From Leptodontidium sp. MPI-SDFR-AT-0119 (lineage: Eukaryota; Ascomycota; Leotiomycetes; Helotiales; Leptodontidiaceae), in NCBI GenBank assembly GCA_020726505.1, contig JAHLEZ010000001.1:2356001-2420000 (forward strand): a stretch of DNA of 64,000 nucleotides, read 5' to 3'. The notes below the pieces were generated by a model. That model ran no database searches. It was not told the DNA's origin and saw nothing but the letters and a program-made list of their open reading frames with translations. Shown in pieces: positions 43,931 through 55,688 of the stretch; position 1 is the first letter of the stretch; the number at the start of each line of letters is the position of its first letter. Both the position numbers and the translations under genes were made by a program.

Positions 43931-44800
43931 TTAAGTAAACAAACACCCAGTCCGATTTGTCCTAATAACATCCGTCAAGTCACTTCCCAACTTCCCAGCT
44001 CGATCCAACCACGTCTACATTTGTATCATCAGCAACCACCTCTCTTATCTCACAAGAAGATAACTCACCGTAATACTCTCCTCATCCGGATTCTGATTCC
44101 CGCTCAATAGAAACAACGTCGAGAAATTAGACGCCTGAACAATAGCCCAGTTCTCAGAACGTTCTGTTACCACCACAGTCAGCTTTTGCTTCTCATCTCC
44201 TCATCTCCTCGTCTCCCTGTCCTCGCATATCTGTCCTCCTCCTCCTCACTTCTCGCCCCTCACACAAACACAATTTAAAACTCGAGTAAGGTTAGGAACA
44301 AAGCTCACGCTGAACAATATAATTCGGACCCGGACACTCCGGCCCCTGCTTTCCAGAGAACTGCACCTTAAACACTCCATCGTCGCCATATATCTCATCC
44401 GCCGCTTGCGCCATGCCTTGGATTGTTATACTCCTATCTCCACACTGGCAGCCGTTTGAGACGTTGACTGTTCCGTTGTCCTACACAAGAGGGGTTTGTG
44501 TCAGTCTTTGTCTCTGTCTTTGTAGGTATGGTAGAAATATAAATATATATTCTAATCTGGATCTTTGGAATCCAATATGAACGATGTAGCGAGATGAGAT
44601 TGGATGAAGGAAGGGGGGGGGGGGTTAGGGAATCTAAGGGGAGGGAAGGAGGGAGAGGATGGGCGTTCAATTCATACTCAGCATAAATACAAGAACACCC
44701 CGCTGTGAACGGCGCGCGTGTGCCCGCTACCTGGTACTAGAGGCCGAGATACTCGTCGAGCTGGAAGGTCTTGTCTGCTTTGGGGTATGTACATTGTCTG
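43931..44800 (-). pseudogene. secreted lipocalin-like protein gene with stop at the GxW motif
   Basis: Lipocalin fold read from exons on the minus strand. CTYPKADKTFQLDEYLGL, then TAG at 44737-44739, then YQVAGTRAPFTAGCSCIYAEYEL (about 44680-44790). Next DNGTVNVSNGCQCGDRSITIQG and GVFKVQFSGKQGPECPGPNYIVQ (about 44310-44480), ENWAIVQASNFSTLFLLSG with NQNPDEESIT (about 44070-44160), and the last exon with WLDRAGKLGSDLTDVI ending TGCLFT at 43931. Lipocalins bind small hydrophobic ligands, and G-x-W-Y is their signature. Here the W codon is replaced by TAG. The donor after AEYEL is also poor (no GT at the expected place). The signal-peptide exon further upstream was not found with confidence. Probably inactive unless misread. 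Confidence 0.65.
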
Positions 44801-45780
44801 TTTATTGTTGGATGTCAGAAGCAGTCATTGAACGCCCCCCCCCCCCCCCCCCAAAAAAAGAGGGGAGGAAATGCAGAGGGGGAGAGGGTGAGAGGGAAAG
44901 GGAAGAGAAAGTCATCGTACCCATCCCAGAGAGACTCAGTCACTGTCACGTTCAGATCTGTTAATGTGCAGAACTTGGCGCTGGAAGTGAGGGCTGGTAG
45001 GAATGTACTGCGTATGAAGGGGGAGGGAGAACATTGCTGTGGTTTCAGAGTTTCAGCGGTGCGATCAGTACAATGAATGATTGATTGATTGTTGAAACAG
45101 ATGACCTTCTTTGGGAACCATATTCTATATACTTCTTCGCCAGCCACGGCGTCCTGCTTTGCGAAGCCCAAGAAGATACCTTAGGTACCAGGTGACGCAA
45201 GCCAAGAATATTCCGATAGCAAATTCGAAAAAGCACGCCCGTGAGGATTTTCAGAGACAGTTTTTATTATCAATGATATTTGACAATTGTCAACAGAAGA
45301 CGCTGGCGCTAATGGTACTACAGTACGAGGCTTGCGGAGAATTGGGGTACTACGGGAAAACGAGGAAGTCAATGACGCTTTGCTAAGTCGTGCCTACTTG
45401 GCAATGTATCTACTGTACTATCCACGCCACGAGGCTCGGGCTAGAAGACCGAGTACATGGGTCTGGACCTGGACCTAGAAATAGGTTAGTTAAGTTAAGA
45501 GGTACTAGTCGATGCTAATATAGTGTACATACCGGCCTTTGGTTTGCTTCCAACCGGCCCGTCGTCCGGCCTGGATGAGTTGTGGAGGCATCGGTTCGGC
45601 CCGCTTCGCTGGGTGAATTATCCGGTCGCCGATCCATGTTGATGCGTACTTGTGGTTTCGGACTATTGTCACTATGCAGGCGGTGTTGACTTCATGTCCT
45701 GCACAAGTACTTGTCTCTCCCGAGTCCGGATCTTTGCTTCCTTTTTGAACAGTTTCCGCTTGTATCGCGTGAAGTGGACA
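44801..45780. other. region upstream of the lipocalin-like gene, with a C18 run
   Basis: Holds an 18-nt run of C at 44835-44852 followed by A7, and possibly the missing first exon of the lipocalin gene near 44930-45000. No separate gene recognised. Confidence 0.4.
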
Positions 45781-47954
45781 TCAGCCCTCTTCAATCCTAG
45801 ACAATAGTCTCAATCTCGACCTCCTCCTCTTCTTCGGGACAACGACCGGTTCGAGAGCCGCGACGATAGCCTGCATTAAGAGTCAGCAACGCACATCAGA
45901 AGCCAAACACCCCATCTACCTCCCCCAAGTCTTCACCTCGCTAAACATCAACACAAAAAGAGTCCACTAGAGAAGAAACACGCCACAAACCTCGTCAAAA
46001 ACATTCTTCACCCCCCTCCCACTCTCCAACTCACACTCCACATACTTCTCCGCTCCAATCTCCCTCGCCAATTTCCTGCCCGCATCCACACGCGCCTTCT
46101 TCTTCGACGCCGTATCCACCGCGGCGTCAGGTGGGTCTTGGATCCCGACAAGCAGGAATGGCACCCTGGGGCAGTGGTGTTTGAGTTCAGGTGCCCAGGT
46201 GTCTCGTGCGGACGTGTAGTGTGAAGGTGTGGAAGTCGAGATGATTATCATGAATACGTCTGTCAGAGGGTAGGAGAGGGGACGGAGACGGTCGTAGGAT
46301 TCTTGGCCTGTTGTCTGAGGGTGATGTTAGTAATTGTTGGGGAGGGGAATGGGGGAATGTTGATTCTGTGGTGATGCGAGATGTGTGGTTTGGGGTGTGA
46401 TGATGCTGTTATTAGCGAAGAATATTGGAGCTTACATCAAAAATGCCGAGAGTATAGGGCTCATCGCCGACTCTAGTTAAGGTCCTGTTAGCGAGGTGGA
46501 ATTGTGAATGGAGATTAGTGTTGGGAGGAGGGGGAATATCATAGACTGGCGTAGCAGAGGAGAGCTACATACATGATATTAACTGCGTAGTTATCAAACA
46601 CTTGCGGCACGTATTCGGACGGATACTTGTTAGTCACATAGGTAATAAGAAGGCACTGTTTGAGCTTCCCCGAATCGCCTACAACCACCAGTCTAACAAA
46701 AATTAGCGAGATCACGGTTGGATGTGACGAGAGGAAGCTTACTTGATAGTTGTCGACTTCTTGCTTCTAGCACTCCCTGATGATGGCGTGAGCTCAGAAG
46801 AAGGCTGTCCCGCTGAAGTCGCAGCAGCAGCTCTAGCCCTTTCATCTTCAGCCAACAGAATCTTCCTCCATTCAGCAGGCAGACCCGTGAAATCTTCTGT
46901 AACAGGATCAAATCCAATATGTGCGACATGTACAGGATTGACTGGATGTCCAATGCGTTGACTTCTGGTGGTCGACGTGCCCGTAAAAGTCACTTGGCTA
47001 TCCAATGTCCTCAAACTCGACCGGCTTGATCCCGTATCGTCAGATCGAATCGTACTCCCTGAGATACTGGGATCCCATTCGATCTCGACGCTTTGTTCAT
47101 AGTAGTGCTCTTCGTCCTCGAGAGGCTCAACGGCGCGGAGAAGAGCTGCATCACCTGGAGAATTTAGTGGTTGAGAGATGAGGTTACGGACTCGTTCGCT
47201 GAAGGCTTGACGGTAGCTGGCGGAGGAGAGAGCCTCGGAGTCGAAATCGAATGGGGTCGCTGATAGGATGCTGGAGAGACTATCGGCGCTGAAGCGGCTG
47301 GGGTTTATGGCAAAATCGTGGGTTGCGGTGCTGTCGATGCTGAAGCGGCTGGTGTTTGGTTGGGGGTCCTCGGTGATGGGAGGTTCTGTGATGGTTGGGA
47401 CCGTGGGTATGTGATTGTCTTCAAGTTGAACTTGTGCATCCTTGGGTTGAATGGATCTGATAGTTGCTTTAGTAACAGATATTGGAAAGAGAGGGAACTA
47501 CTGACAGCTGTAAATCTTTTAGGACGGAGTCGAAGGATTCTCTTTGCTGTTTCGACTCATTGATGAGTTTCCAAATTTCCTCTTCCTTCCAAGCGACATC
47601 CTGACCCCTCAACGCAGGGTGGGTATCCCCATCTACAGCCGTTCCTATTGACTCTTCGAGTATTTCAACATGTTCCTCGATGGACGTGAGCACCTTTGAA
47701 TAACACTTCCGAACAACTCCAATCGCATGGTTGATATTCTTCGTCGCCTCGGATCCTGTTTGAGATGACTCTTGCTTACCAAGAGCCTGGAATCTTTCCA
47801 GCAACTGATGGATCTCAGTGCATTCTTCAGCGACCGCAACTAGCGAAGCTGGCGCCGATGCGACTTTGGCTTGGATGTCACGGCATTGCTTTGCGAGAGT
47901 TGCTGCCTTGAGGATGACAGGTCCGATAGTCAGAGTGAGTGAGAGGGAATCCAT
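45781..47954 (-). CDS. fusion protein: fungal N-terminal domain, CRIB motif, Cdc42-like pseudo-GTPase (577 aa)
   Basis: Exons that hold one frame are 47506-47954, 46743-47456, 46573-46692, 46436-46472, 45991-46314 and 45781-45870. Residues 1-150 ([20 protein letters not shown]...) resemble the fungal N-terminal helical domain of STAND/PigL_N type. A Ser/Thr-rich linker follows. CRIB at residues 318-350 reads [16 protein letters not shown] with [12 protein letters not shown], like PAK kinases. From residue 386 comes a Cdc42-like domain: [68 protein letters not shown] and [13 protein letters not shown]. The P-loop is GDSGKLKQ, so the Thr17 equivalent is Gln; Thr35 is also Gln (VPQVFD). The TQID and SAL motifs are lost. 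The end is polybasic (KKRRRSRLR) without a CAAX cysteine. Probably a cytoplasmic or membrane-touching regulator in Cdc42 signalling. Family assignment of the GTPase and CRIB is firm; the N-terminal domain less so. Confidence 0.85.
46856..46954 (-). other. CRIB/p21-binding motif within the fusion gene
   Basis: Fits I-S-x-P-x(4)-H-x(2)-H-[VI]-[15 protein letters not shown], followed by F-D and the FTGLPAEW extension typical of PAK-type p21-binding domains. The only departure is Gly for Ser at position 2. The motif binds active Cdc42/Rac in known proteins. Confidence 0.85.
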
Positions 47955-50166
47955 GAGGATGTGTTATCGCTCAGGAATGTAATAATCATAGTGAATGCCT
48001 GGATTAGATCACATATCTGAAAGATCATCTGAGATTCTTGATCAATGGAGTTGAAGTTCAAGCAGTTGAGTGAGGCTGAAGCCGAGCTGAGACGAAGCGA
48101 GGCCAGCTGATTAATCGTGCATGAAGGAGGCTTTTCCTGCCAAGGAATGAACATCGTTGGAATGTCACGATGTGAACTTGGCATTTCTTAGGATGAAATG
48201 CGATGTGCAACAAAGCGGGAGAGGGGAACGAGTGTGTGAAACAAAACGCCTCCAAAAATTATGGCCGATCTTCAGATGAGATGGGGAGGGCAGTCAAGAA
48301 GTAATTGGATATCACGTGATTATGTACACAAGTGCGTCGTGACTCTTGAGACGACTCTTCGTTTCCTATCTGTATTATAGAGCTATGCTCCGAGCAGCAG
48401 GCAAATGGTGAGCTGACTATCTTTCGGACTTGGTTTCTGCAATAATTCTCACTCTGCTGTTAGGTTAGACTGGCAACAATTCTGTCGTCAGTCGCGTTTT
48501 GTGTACACAAGTGACCAAATTCCGTGAAGTGACCAGGAACTGATTCAAGGAAGGGGATACAAAGGAAGAAAATACAGAAGAAGAGTCAAGTAAAGATCGC
48601 TGCTGAACAGGGCATAATCTTGATATTCAAGAAACCATTCCAACACCTCATCGGCGTACAGATGCCAGTCTTCAACACCGTGAACCTGCACCCCTTTTCA
48701 CATGCATCAACTTCATCACTACCTCAGATCACAACTCCTTCCAAATAGACGAGCAAACAAGCATCATCTTATCCAGAATTTACCCACACAAATCAAGTTC
48801 CACAGATCTCGATCTCGCGCAGGTCTCCAAGATTATTTCGCACAGCCCATGCTCAGCATCCCTCAAGTTAACAAGTCTCGATTCTCGATTCAGTCGCTTG
48901 CTTCAAGATCAGCGATTTCTGGAGTGGGAAAATACGGCCGGGAAAATACTTGATATTTCGTATTCCTAACCAACTCCATAGTCGATTGGCTGAGGGCAAG
49001 ACAAAGCTGAGATTTGGCGGATCCTTATCGGGTGCAGGGCAGGGTTCAGAAGTGCAACATTCAGGGGCACAGGCAAAGCACAGCACAGGACCACCACACA
49101 GGACGGCCACAGGACAGGGCAACTGATAAGAGAGAGCTTATTTTAGAGAAGTGAAACCGACGCCAAGACCTTATTTCAACCTCACAATTTGCTTGTGAAC
49201 TTTCTCCTCAAAAAATAATTGCCGAATACAATCCAAGAGAAGCCATGAACTGAAGACTCTTGGTGTGATGGGCCGGTCTTCTTGAGCTCCCTTCCGTCCA
49301 AGCGAGGTGCTTGTGCACAATTCCCTCAATTTGTGCACACGTCGCGAGTCAATAATGCAACATTATTCGCAGTTGACCGTTTCTAAGTTGTGCAGAGTTT
49401 TAGAAATGACGTCGCTGCAGCCATCGGGGTGAAAAGTTGCGGGCTTGGCAGGTCCCACCACTCTTCCCGTACCCCTGTCCTGGTGGGACAAGACGACAGT
49501 GTAATCCAATGAGAAGCCTGGGAGTGTCAGGTCCCGCGCTCAATCGGGAGTAGCGTCTGTGTATTTCGGGCTTTGGTGTCGATCGACCCGACCACCGTTG
49601 GGAAACTTGGACTTGCACTACTACACTAGCATCTCGGCTGGACGCGAGGCAAGGCTCAAGGCTCGAGATAGCGGCGGCTGCTTCAGAGCCTTCTCCCCTA
49701 CTCTAGCTAAAGTTATCTCTCCACTTCCTTTGCCTTTGATATCGTGGCATCACTTCCAAGTTATTGTCTTCTTTTCCTCCTCCAATACTCCCTCATCTTT
49801 GTCTTTATAGACACGACACTCGCTTGAGGTGCTTTATCAAGAAAACAAACGACAATCAGATCCCAGTAACTGTTGACATACTCATATTCAACGAGCGAGC
49901 ATTCCTCCGTCCGAATATCCTCCCCACCCTCCCATCTACAACTTCGTGTAACATATCTTCAATTCTATCAGGATACATCTACACCTCAATATTTCCACGA
50001 GTACACGAATACTGCAGCATTTGAAATTTGATACCGTCGTTATCTTCATTCTGCTGTGCGCAGTCCTTTTGCCCGACTTTCGAGATTGCACCCTCGTCCA
50101 ATTGTCTTCACTACTATTGCCCTACTACAATAATCGAATTTCCTTCCATCTTTCCAACAACCAAAT
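47955..50166. other. 2.2-kb intergenic region
   Basis: Divergent upstream DNA for the fusion gene and the MscS channel gene. A patch near 49040-49120 repeats CACAGGAC-like units. The channel side is pyrimidine-rich from about 49700 and probably contains a long transcript leader. No gene recognised. Confidence 0.45.
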
Positions 50167-53100
50167 ATGTCGACACCTGTCCGGGAAAAGGACCAATTCT
50201 CCTTCCCAGCGTTCGCCACCGACCCGCCCAATAGCAGCCACAGTGCTCAGAATACCCACAACAATCAAACCAACGACAGACGCTCCTCCGATGAGGATGG
50301 AACTCTGCAGGGCCAAGATAATGATGAGATGGATCGTAACCATCTGCGAGTGACAACAAGCTATGTCGATGGACCCGACTTCCTCGACAGGGAAAATAGA
50401 TCGCCAATGTCCTTATCACAACAAAGAGAGCAGTCCCGTCGTCTCGACGATGACCTGGAAATGCTGCGGGCCGAACGGGTGGTGTCAAATGCGGAGAAGA
50501 CAAGCGATGATGGTATGGGAAGGTCCAAATCGATGGCAAGGTCGAGGTCTCGAACCGCCGTGGAGCCAGTAGACGATTTCGATGTCGATACCACCCCGCT
50601 ACACGAGAAGACCAAGATATATAAACCTCCCGCGCATCCTACCACGAAGATCGCGAAGGTATTCAAGAAGATCCATAACTCCATTTTCTTGGTTCGATGG
50701 TTCTTTTACATAACGCCTATTACCCTACTATTGTTGATCCCGACTCTTTTTGGCCTTCTTCTTTTCGATACCGCGACGGTCGGAGATGTTGAGCTTTTTT
50801 GGTTTGGTATTTGGCTCGAGATTGTCTGGTTGACACTCTGGCTTGGGAGAGTAAGTACTTCCTATTGCGTTGTCTTTGTCATACATGCTGACTCATTATC
50901 AAGATCATTGCAAAATGTCTGCCATACCCGATGGGTCTGATCTCTAGTCTGTTTACGAACAACAGCAAGAAATGGAGGGATTTGGGAAAGGCACTCGAGG
51001 TGCCGGCTACGCTTTTCTTCTGGGGTCTCGCTGTCGAAATCTCCTTTCTGCCAACCATGAAGAACCACCACCGAAATGGAGACAGAGGGACTCGGCCATG
51101 GGAAAACACAGTCAACAAGATCATCATTTCCATCTTCGTTGGACTGACGTTGAACTTCGTCGAGAAGATCATCATTCAACTTATCGCCATCAGCTTCCAT
51201 CTCCGGACATATGCTGATCGCATTGAGGTCAACAAATTTCAGATTTCAAGCTTGGTCAAGCTGTATGTCTATTCCAAGGAGAAGATTGCAATGGAGGACT
51301 CTGAATTCGAGATCAATCAGACCGGTCCTTCATCTGGAGCAAGAACTCCAATGCAATATGTCAATAAGGCCCAGAAGAATGCTCGCCAAGTCTTCAACAA
51401 GGTTGGTGATGTGGCAGGGAAGGTAGCCGGGGATTTCACCGGACAGGCCGTCAAAGCCTCAACCCACCCTCATCAAGTGTAAGCATCCCTTCACCAACCC
51501 AAATGCATGTACTGACAAATATAGCGTTCTCCAATTGTTGAACAGCACCAATGGCTCTCAAGTACTGGCGCGTCGACTTTATCGTACATTTGCACAAGCA
51601 GATTCTGAGACAGCACTTGCTGATGACCTTCGACCTGCATTTGATAACGATGAAGAATCCACCGCTGCCTTCTCCATGTTCGACAAAGATCTCAATGGTG
51701 ATATCTCGATGGAAGAACTGGAAGCCGTTTGTGTTGAAATCGGTCGAGAACGCAAAGCCATCACTGCGTCTCTCAAGGATCTCGACTCGGTTGTATCAAA
51801 GCTCGATGATGTGTTTATGTTCATCGTCGCTGTCATTACCATCCTTGTCCTCATATCTTTGATCTCGACTTCAGCATCTGGAGTTCTGACTTCGGCTGGT
51901 TCAACCCTTCTGGCTCTTTCTTGGCTGTTTTCCGCCACTGCCCAAGAATTCCTTCAGTCTGTCATCTTTGTCTTCGTCAAACATCCGTTCGATGTTGGAG
52001 ACCGAGTCACCATATACGGCAACACTGGATCCGAGATGAAAGGAGATGACTACTTTGTCAAGGAAATTGCACTTCTGTACACCGAATTCAAGAAGATGGA
52101 AGGTCATGTCGTTCAGGCACCCAACAGCTATCTCAACACACTTTTCATCCTCAACCAACGTCGTTCAGGTGGTCTTGCAGAAGCTGTCCCCGTCACCGTC
52201 AAGTTCGGCACAACTCTGGATCAAATCGACGCTCTCCGCGAACGTCTCTTGGAATTCGTCACATCAGAAAATCGCGAATACCAGAAGAACATTCTGACCG
52301 AACTTCGTACCGTTTACGAATGCCACTCCATCACCCTCAACGTGGTCTTTTTCTACAAATCTAACTGGCAGAACGAACTCCTCCGTCTCCAACGCCGCAA
52401 CAAATTCATCTGCGCCATGATGGTCACCATGAACGAACTCGGCATCGAGGGTCCACGCATGCGTCTCGCAGGAGCAACCCAGAACTTCCCCATGCATCTC
52501 CACGACGCCTACCCTCACCCCCAACCTACACAAGCACCAGATTCGCAATCACCCGCCGATGGGCTGGGTCATCGCTCTGGCTCTCTCGCCCGCGAAACAC
52601 CAATCGACATCACAGCCCCACAACAACCAGCTCGATCTCACCCCTCCATTCTCCGCAACAGAGGCGAATCCATCTCCCGGCAACGCGGCGAATCAATTGG
52701 CCAGATGGGCAAACGCGTCGACTTCTCTCTCGGCATGTCCGCCATATCTTCCGGCGCAGATTTCGGCGATGTTTATGAAGATCGCAAGCCATTCGTTCCG
52801 CCTCCACGTATAACCACGACTTCCGCATCTCCCGGCCAAGGCCGCTCCAGCAAAGAGCGCTCTAGTAGAGATCGCCGCGAGAGCGAAGATGTCTTGGAAC
52901 GAACCAGTACACGCGACTCGCAATTCAGCAACGGGGGCAGTACCAAGACGCACCGGAACCGCTTCTTCTCGCGTAACCGATCCAAGCTCGGCACGACTGA
53001 GGAAGGAACACGCCTCCAAGATCTCGAAGCTGGGACGAGAGAGTTCGGCAAGGAGGATTTACCTGATATCCCTGAGGCCAGCGGAAGTAATTCTGCGAGC

Positions 53101-53262
53101 TGGCCCGAGGAGAGTAGGATTGAGGGTGCGGGGAGGATTGATCCCAGGACGGGGATTGTAAGTCCTCAGGCGGTGCAGAGGGATAGTGCGGTTGAGAGGG
53201 GGGATTTGCCGATGGCTGGTCAGCCGAGGAGGGCTATGACTGAGCAGTTTAAGAAGAGATAA
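50167..53262 (+). CDS. MscS-family mechanosensitive channel with EF-hand (Msy1/Msy2-like)
   Basis: Starts [16 protein letters not shown] and runs intact through introns 50851-50903 and 51479-51525 to the stop at 53260-53262. A disordered N-terminus precedes membrane segments near [42 protein letters not shown] and [20 protein letters not shown], then [19 protein letters not shown]. An EF-hand loop, [13 protein letters not shown], lies at about 51681-51720. It is followed by pore-region helices ([38 protein letters not shown]) and the MscS beta domain ([17 protein letters not shown]). The long polar tail is Ser/Arg-rich. Fission yeast Msy1 and Msy2 with this layout are ER channels that control calcium entry under hypo-osmotic stress; the same role is inferred. 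Confidence 0.92.
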
Positions 53263-53320
53263 ATTTTTGTTCGGAGAGAGAGGATACTTGATACTTAGCG
53301 GGAGTTTTGGGAGGTGGCTT

Positions 53321-53361
53321 GGATATGGATATAGATATGGATATGGATATGGATATGGATG
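53321..53361 (+). repeat. (GGATAT)n microsatellite
   Basis: About six to seven near-perfect GGATAT units just after the channel gene. Confidence 0.85.
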
Positions 53362-53668
53362 TGTGGCGGGATTGACGACACACAGCAGAGAGCTATGATC
53401 GCTATCAATGCTGGCCAGCTACAAGTTTAGAACAGCACAACGACACAAACATATAGATGGAAGATAGACTTCTTAGACTTTTGTACAATGTATAATACAT
53501 AGACCTTCTAACCAGTCCCTTCCCAACCTTGCACCGTCACCTTGTCAGGGACTGGTCGTCCTCCTTCCTGGCTCCGCTACTGGTTTCTTTCTAAAATATG
53601 TTTAGCCAATGAATACATTTGCTCCTTGCTACTTCAGAAAGCCGGGAAACGAGGTAAGGCTGTGTTGC

Positions 53669-53698
53669 ACCCATCCCCATCCCCATCCCCATCCCCAC
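53669..53698 (+). repeat. (CCCCAT)n microsatellite
   Basis: About five CCCCAT/CCCATC units immediately 3' of the Zn2Cys6 relic. Confidence 0.85.
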
Positions 53699-53714
53699 CG
53701 TCATGGAAGCTCAA

Positions 53715-54000
53715 CTACCCTACAACAGCCTCAAACAAACTCCCTCCCCTCCCCTCCATCCACCAAAGCACCTCAGACCCCTCCGTTCTCTTCAACAAAC
53801 ATGCAATACACCGCGATCAGCACCAGCGCCTGCGGCATCCTCTTCTCCACCAGCGTATAGAAGTGAGCTGAGATAAGAGTCGGCCATGAGAGGGTTGCTA
53901 TGCTAGGGGAGATTACTGGGGTGGGTGTGGAGTTGAAATTGGAGGTGGAGGGGAGGGGGAGGGGGAGGTTTCTGCGGGTAAGCTTATTCGGTGCGGGACG
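53715..54000 (-). pseudogene. C-terminal relic of a Zn2Cys6 regulator
   Basis: On the minus strand, LSWPTLISAHFYTLVEKRMPQ with ALVLIAVY is in one frame. CLLKRTEG and LWWMEGRGGSLFEAVVG-stop (53715-53717) follow in another. Removing one T from TATTGC near 53803 would join them as a typical C-terminal end of fungal Zn2Cys6 regulators (ALV-x-LA-x-Y...WWM-x-G). Proline-rich frames upstream to about 54480 may be part of the same gene, but no zinc cluster or middle-homology region was found. Probably a decayed fragment. Confidence 0.45.
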
Positions 54001-55688
54001 GGTGAGACGATGGAGAAGATGTAGCGGGGGGTTTGGAGCGTTTCTTCGAGGGTGGTGATGTCGCGCTCTTTGAGTTTGTGATTGGGGCGGGTACTGGAGT
54101 TGGTGTTGGAGGTGGAGTTGGGGATGGAACCAGAGGGTCTGTTGACATTTGAAGGGGCCCAGCAGGTAGTTATGTGGTTTAGCTGCTGTTCGTCTGTCGA
54201 TACGGCGCTGACATAGCCTTCTGGCTGTATGTGGTATGTTAGGAGCAAGTGGTGTGGCGAAGGCACTGGTATGGCGGGAGTGGGAGTATATGCGTTTATA
54301 TTTTTCATCAGAATCTGGATCTGGATTTGAGGGTGGAGGTTGAGGTTGAAGTCGAGGTAATGATACGAGTACAGGTGCAGCTTGAGGTTGACTGGAAGCC
54401 AGCAGAGGAGAAAGCAAGTGCCTGATTTGTATGCACCGCCCTCCAAGGCCGTACAATACCAACCAGTTCACTAACCGAACTCCGCGAGATCCACGTGTTG
54501 TCAGAGCCACGATATGATGTCCACCGCGGTGGAGTGTATACCATGGAACAACGACGGTATTGTCACTGCTGGTGTACTGGGATAGAGATGCTAAGTGTGA
54601 GCTGTTTTGCGATGTTTGAGTTATTGAATGTGTGGCTTTTGGAGTGTGGAGGGGGATGAAGAGGGAAAGAAAACATTCCTTCCCTCAGACCCCAGAACAA
54701 CCCAAGGCCTCTCCCAGTTTCAGGAAGTCGTTATATCGAAAAAGTGTCCTTGCCGCAAGCTACTCACTCGCCTGGTGGTGGTTTTCGAGACCTTCTTTGT
54801 TCCTTCTTCAATTTCTATTTCACTTTATCTATTCCGCACATCAAGAATGAGATAAAAATAGGCTGTCAGATAGATCTATCTGTGGATGCTTCGTGGTTTA
54901 TGTATGCCAATAGATACCCTTGAGCACAGCACCGTTGTAGTCAAGCAGTCTCCGACCGTCTGGATGGGATGCTCGGTTCTTGCTTGGGCGAGGACCGAAC
55001 TCTGAGCTAGAATTCCGACCAAATTGTACTTCGTAAATGCCCGAACAATCTGACCTTTGGCGTCTGTGCGGAGTACTAGAATATTCCACTCTATATAGGA
55101 CATTGACCAATGAACCAATCTGGTTTATTTTCTCTCTTTCGTAACATGCAAAATCTGGGTCATTCAGCACAGACAAAAGAGGTCAGATTATTACTTCGTA
55201 CTTCGTATCCTTGATACGAAGTAACCGAGCTGATCTACGGCGAGGATTGCACATGCGGAGAACCTGGTTGCTGTACCCCACCTTGTGCGGGGGTGGCGCG
55301 GTGTGATGCGGGCTAATGCGGGGTAGCGCTGACCAGTTTTGTGGAATGGGGCAGGTCTGGTGACTTAATGTTCGTGAATGAGAAATGAAATAACCAAACA
55401 CGATCAAGAACGGCTAATGCGGCGTACCTAGGTATCTCTGTATAGTTCGTTAAGTTTTGTGGAATGGGGGCAGATTAGTGAACAAGAAATTGAAAATACG
55501 AAATACAGTCAAGAACGGCCTAGGTACCTTTCCATCCTCCTCCAAAGGTTGTGACTAGTGGTTGTGAGGCACAGTAGAAGCGCTTGCCTATAAAGTTTGC
55601 TGCTTTCCATTTTCTGAACTGGGCGATCGATGCCTGCCTCAGAAACTTCCAATTGAAACCCAGACCCGTCTTCTGCGGCTTCCTTGAA
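54001..55688. other. gene-poor stretch
   Basis: Low-complexity Pro/Ser-coding frames to about 54540, then no recognisable sequence up to the carboxylesterase start. A short near-duplicate (TTTTGTGGAATGGGG...AGAACGG) occurs at about 55335-55415 and 55455-55517. Confidence 0.45.

Noticed and set aside
53773..54510. 245-codon minus-strand open frame as one intact gene
   Set aside because: Only its C-terminal end resembles a known family and that end runs into a shifted frame. The Pro/Ser-rich rest looks like low-complexity open frame.
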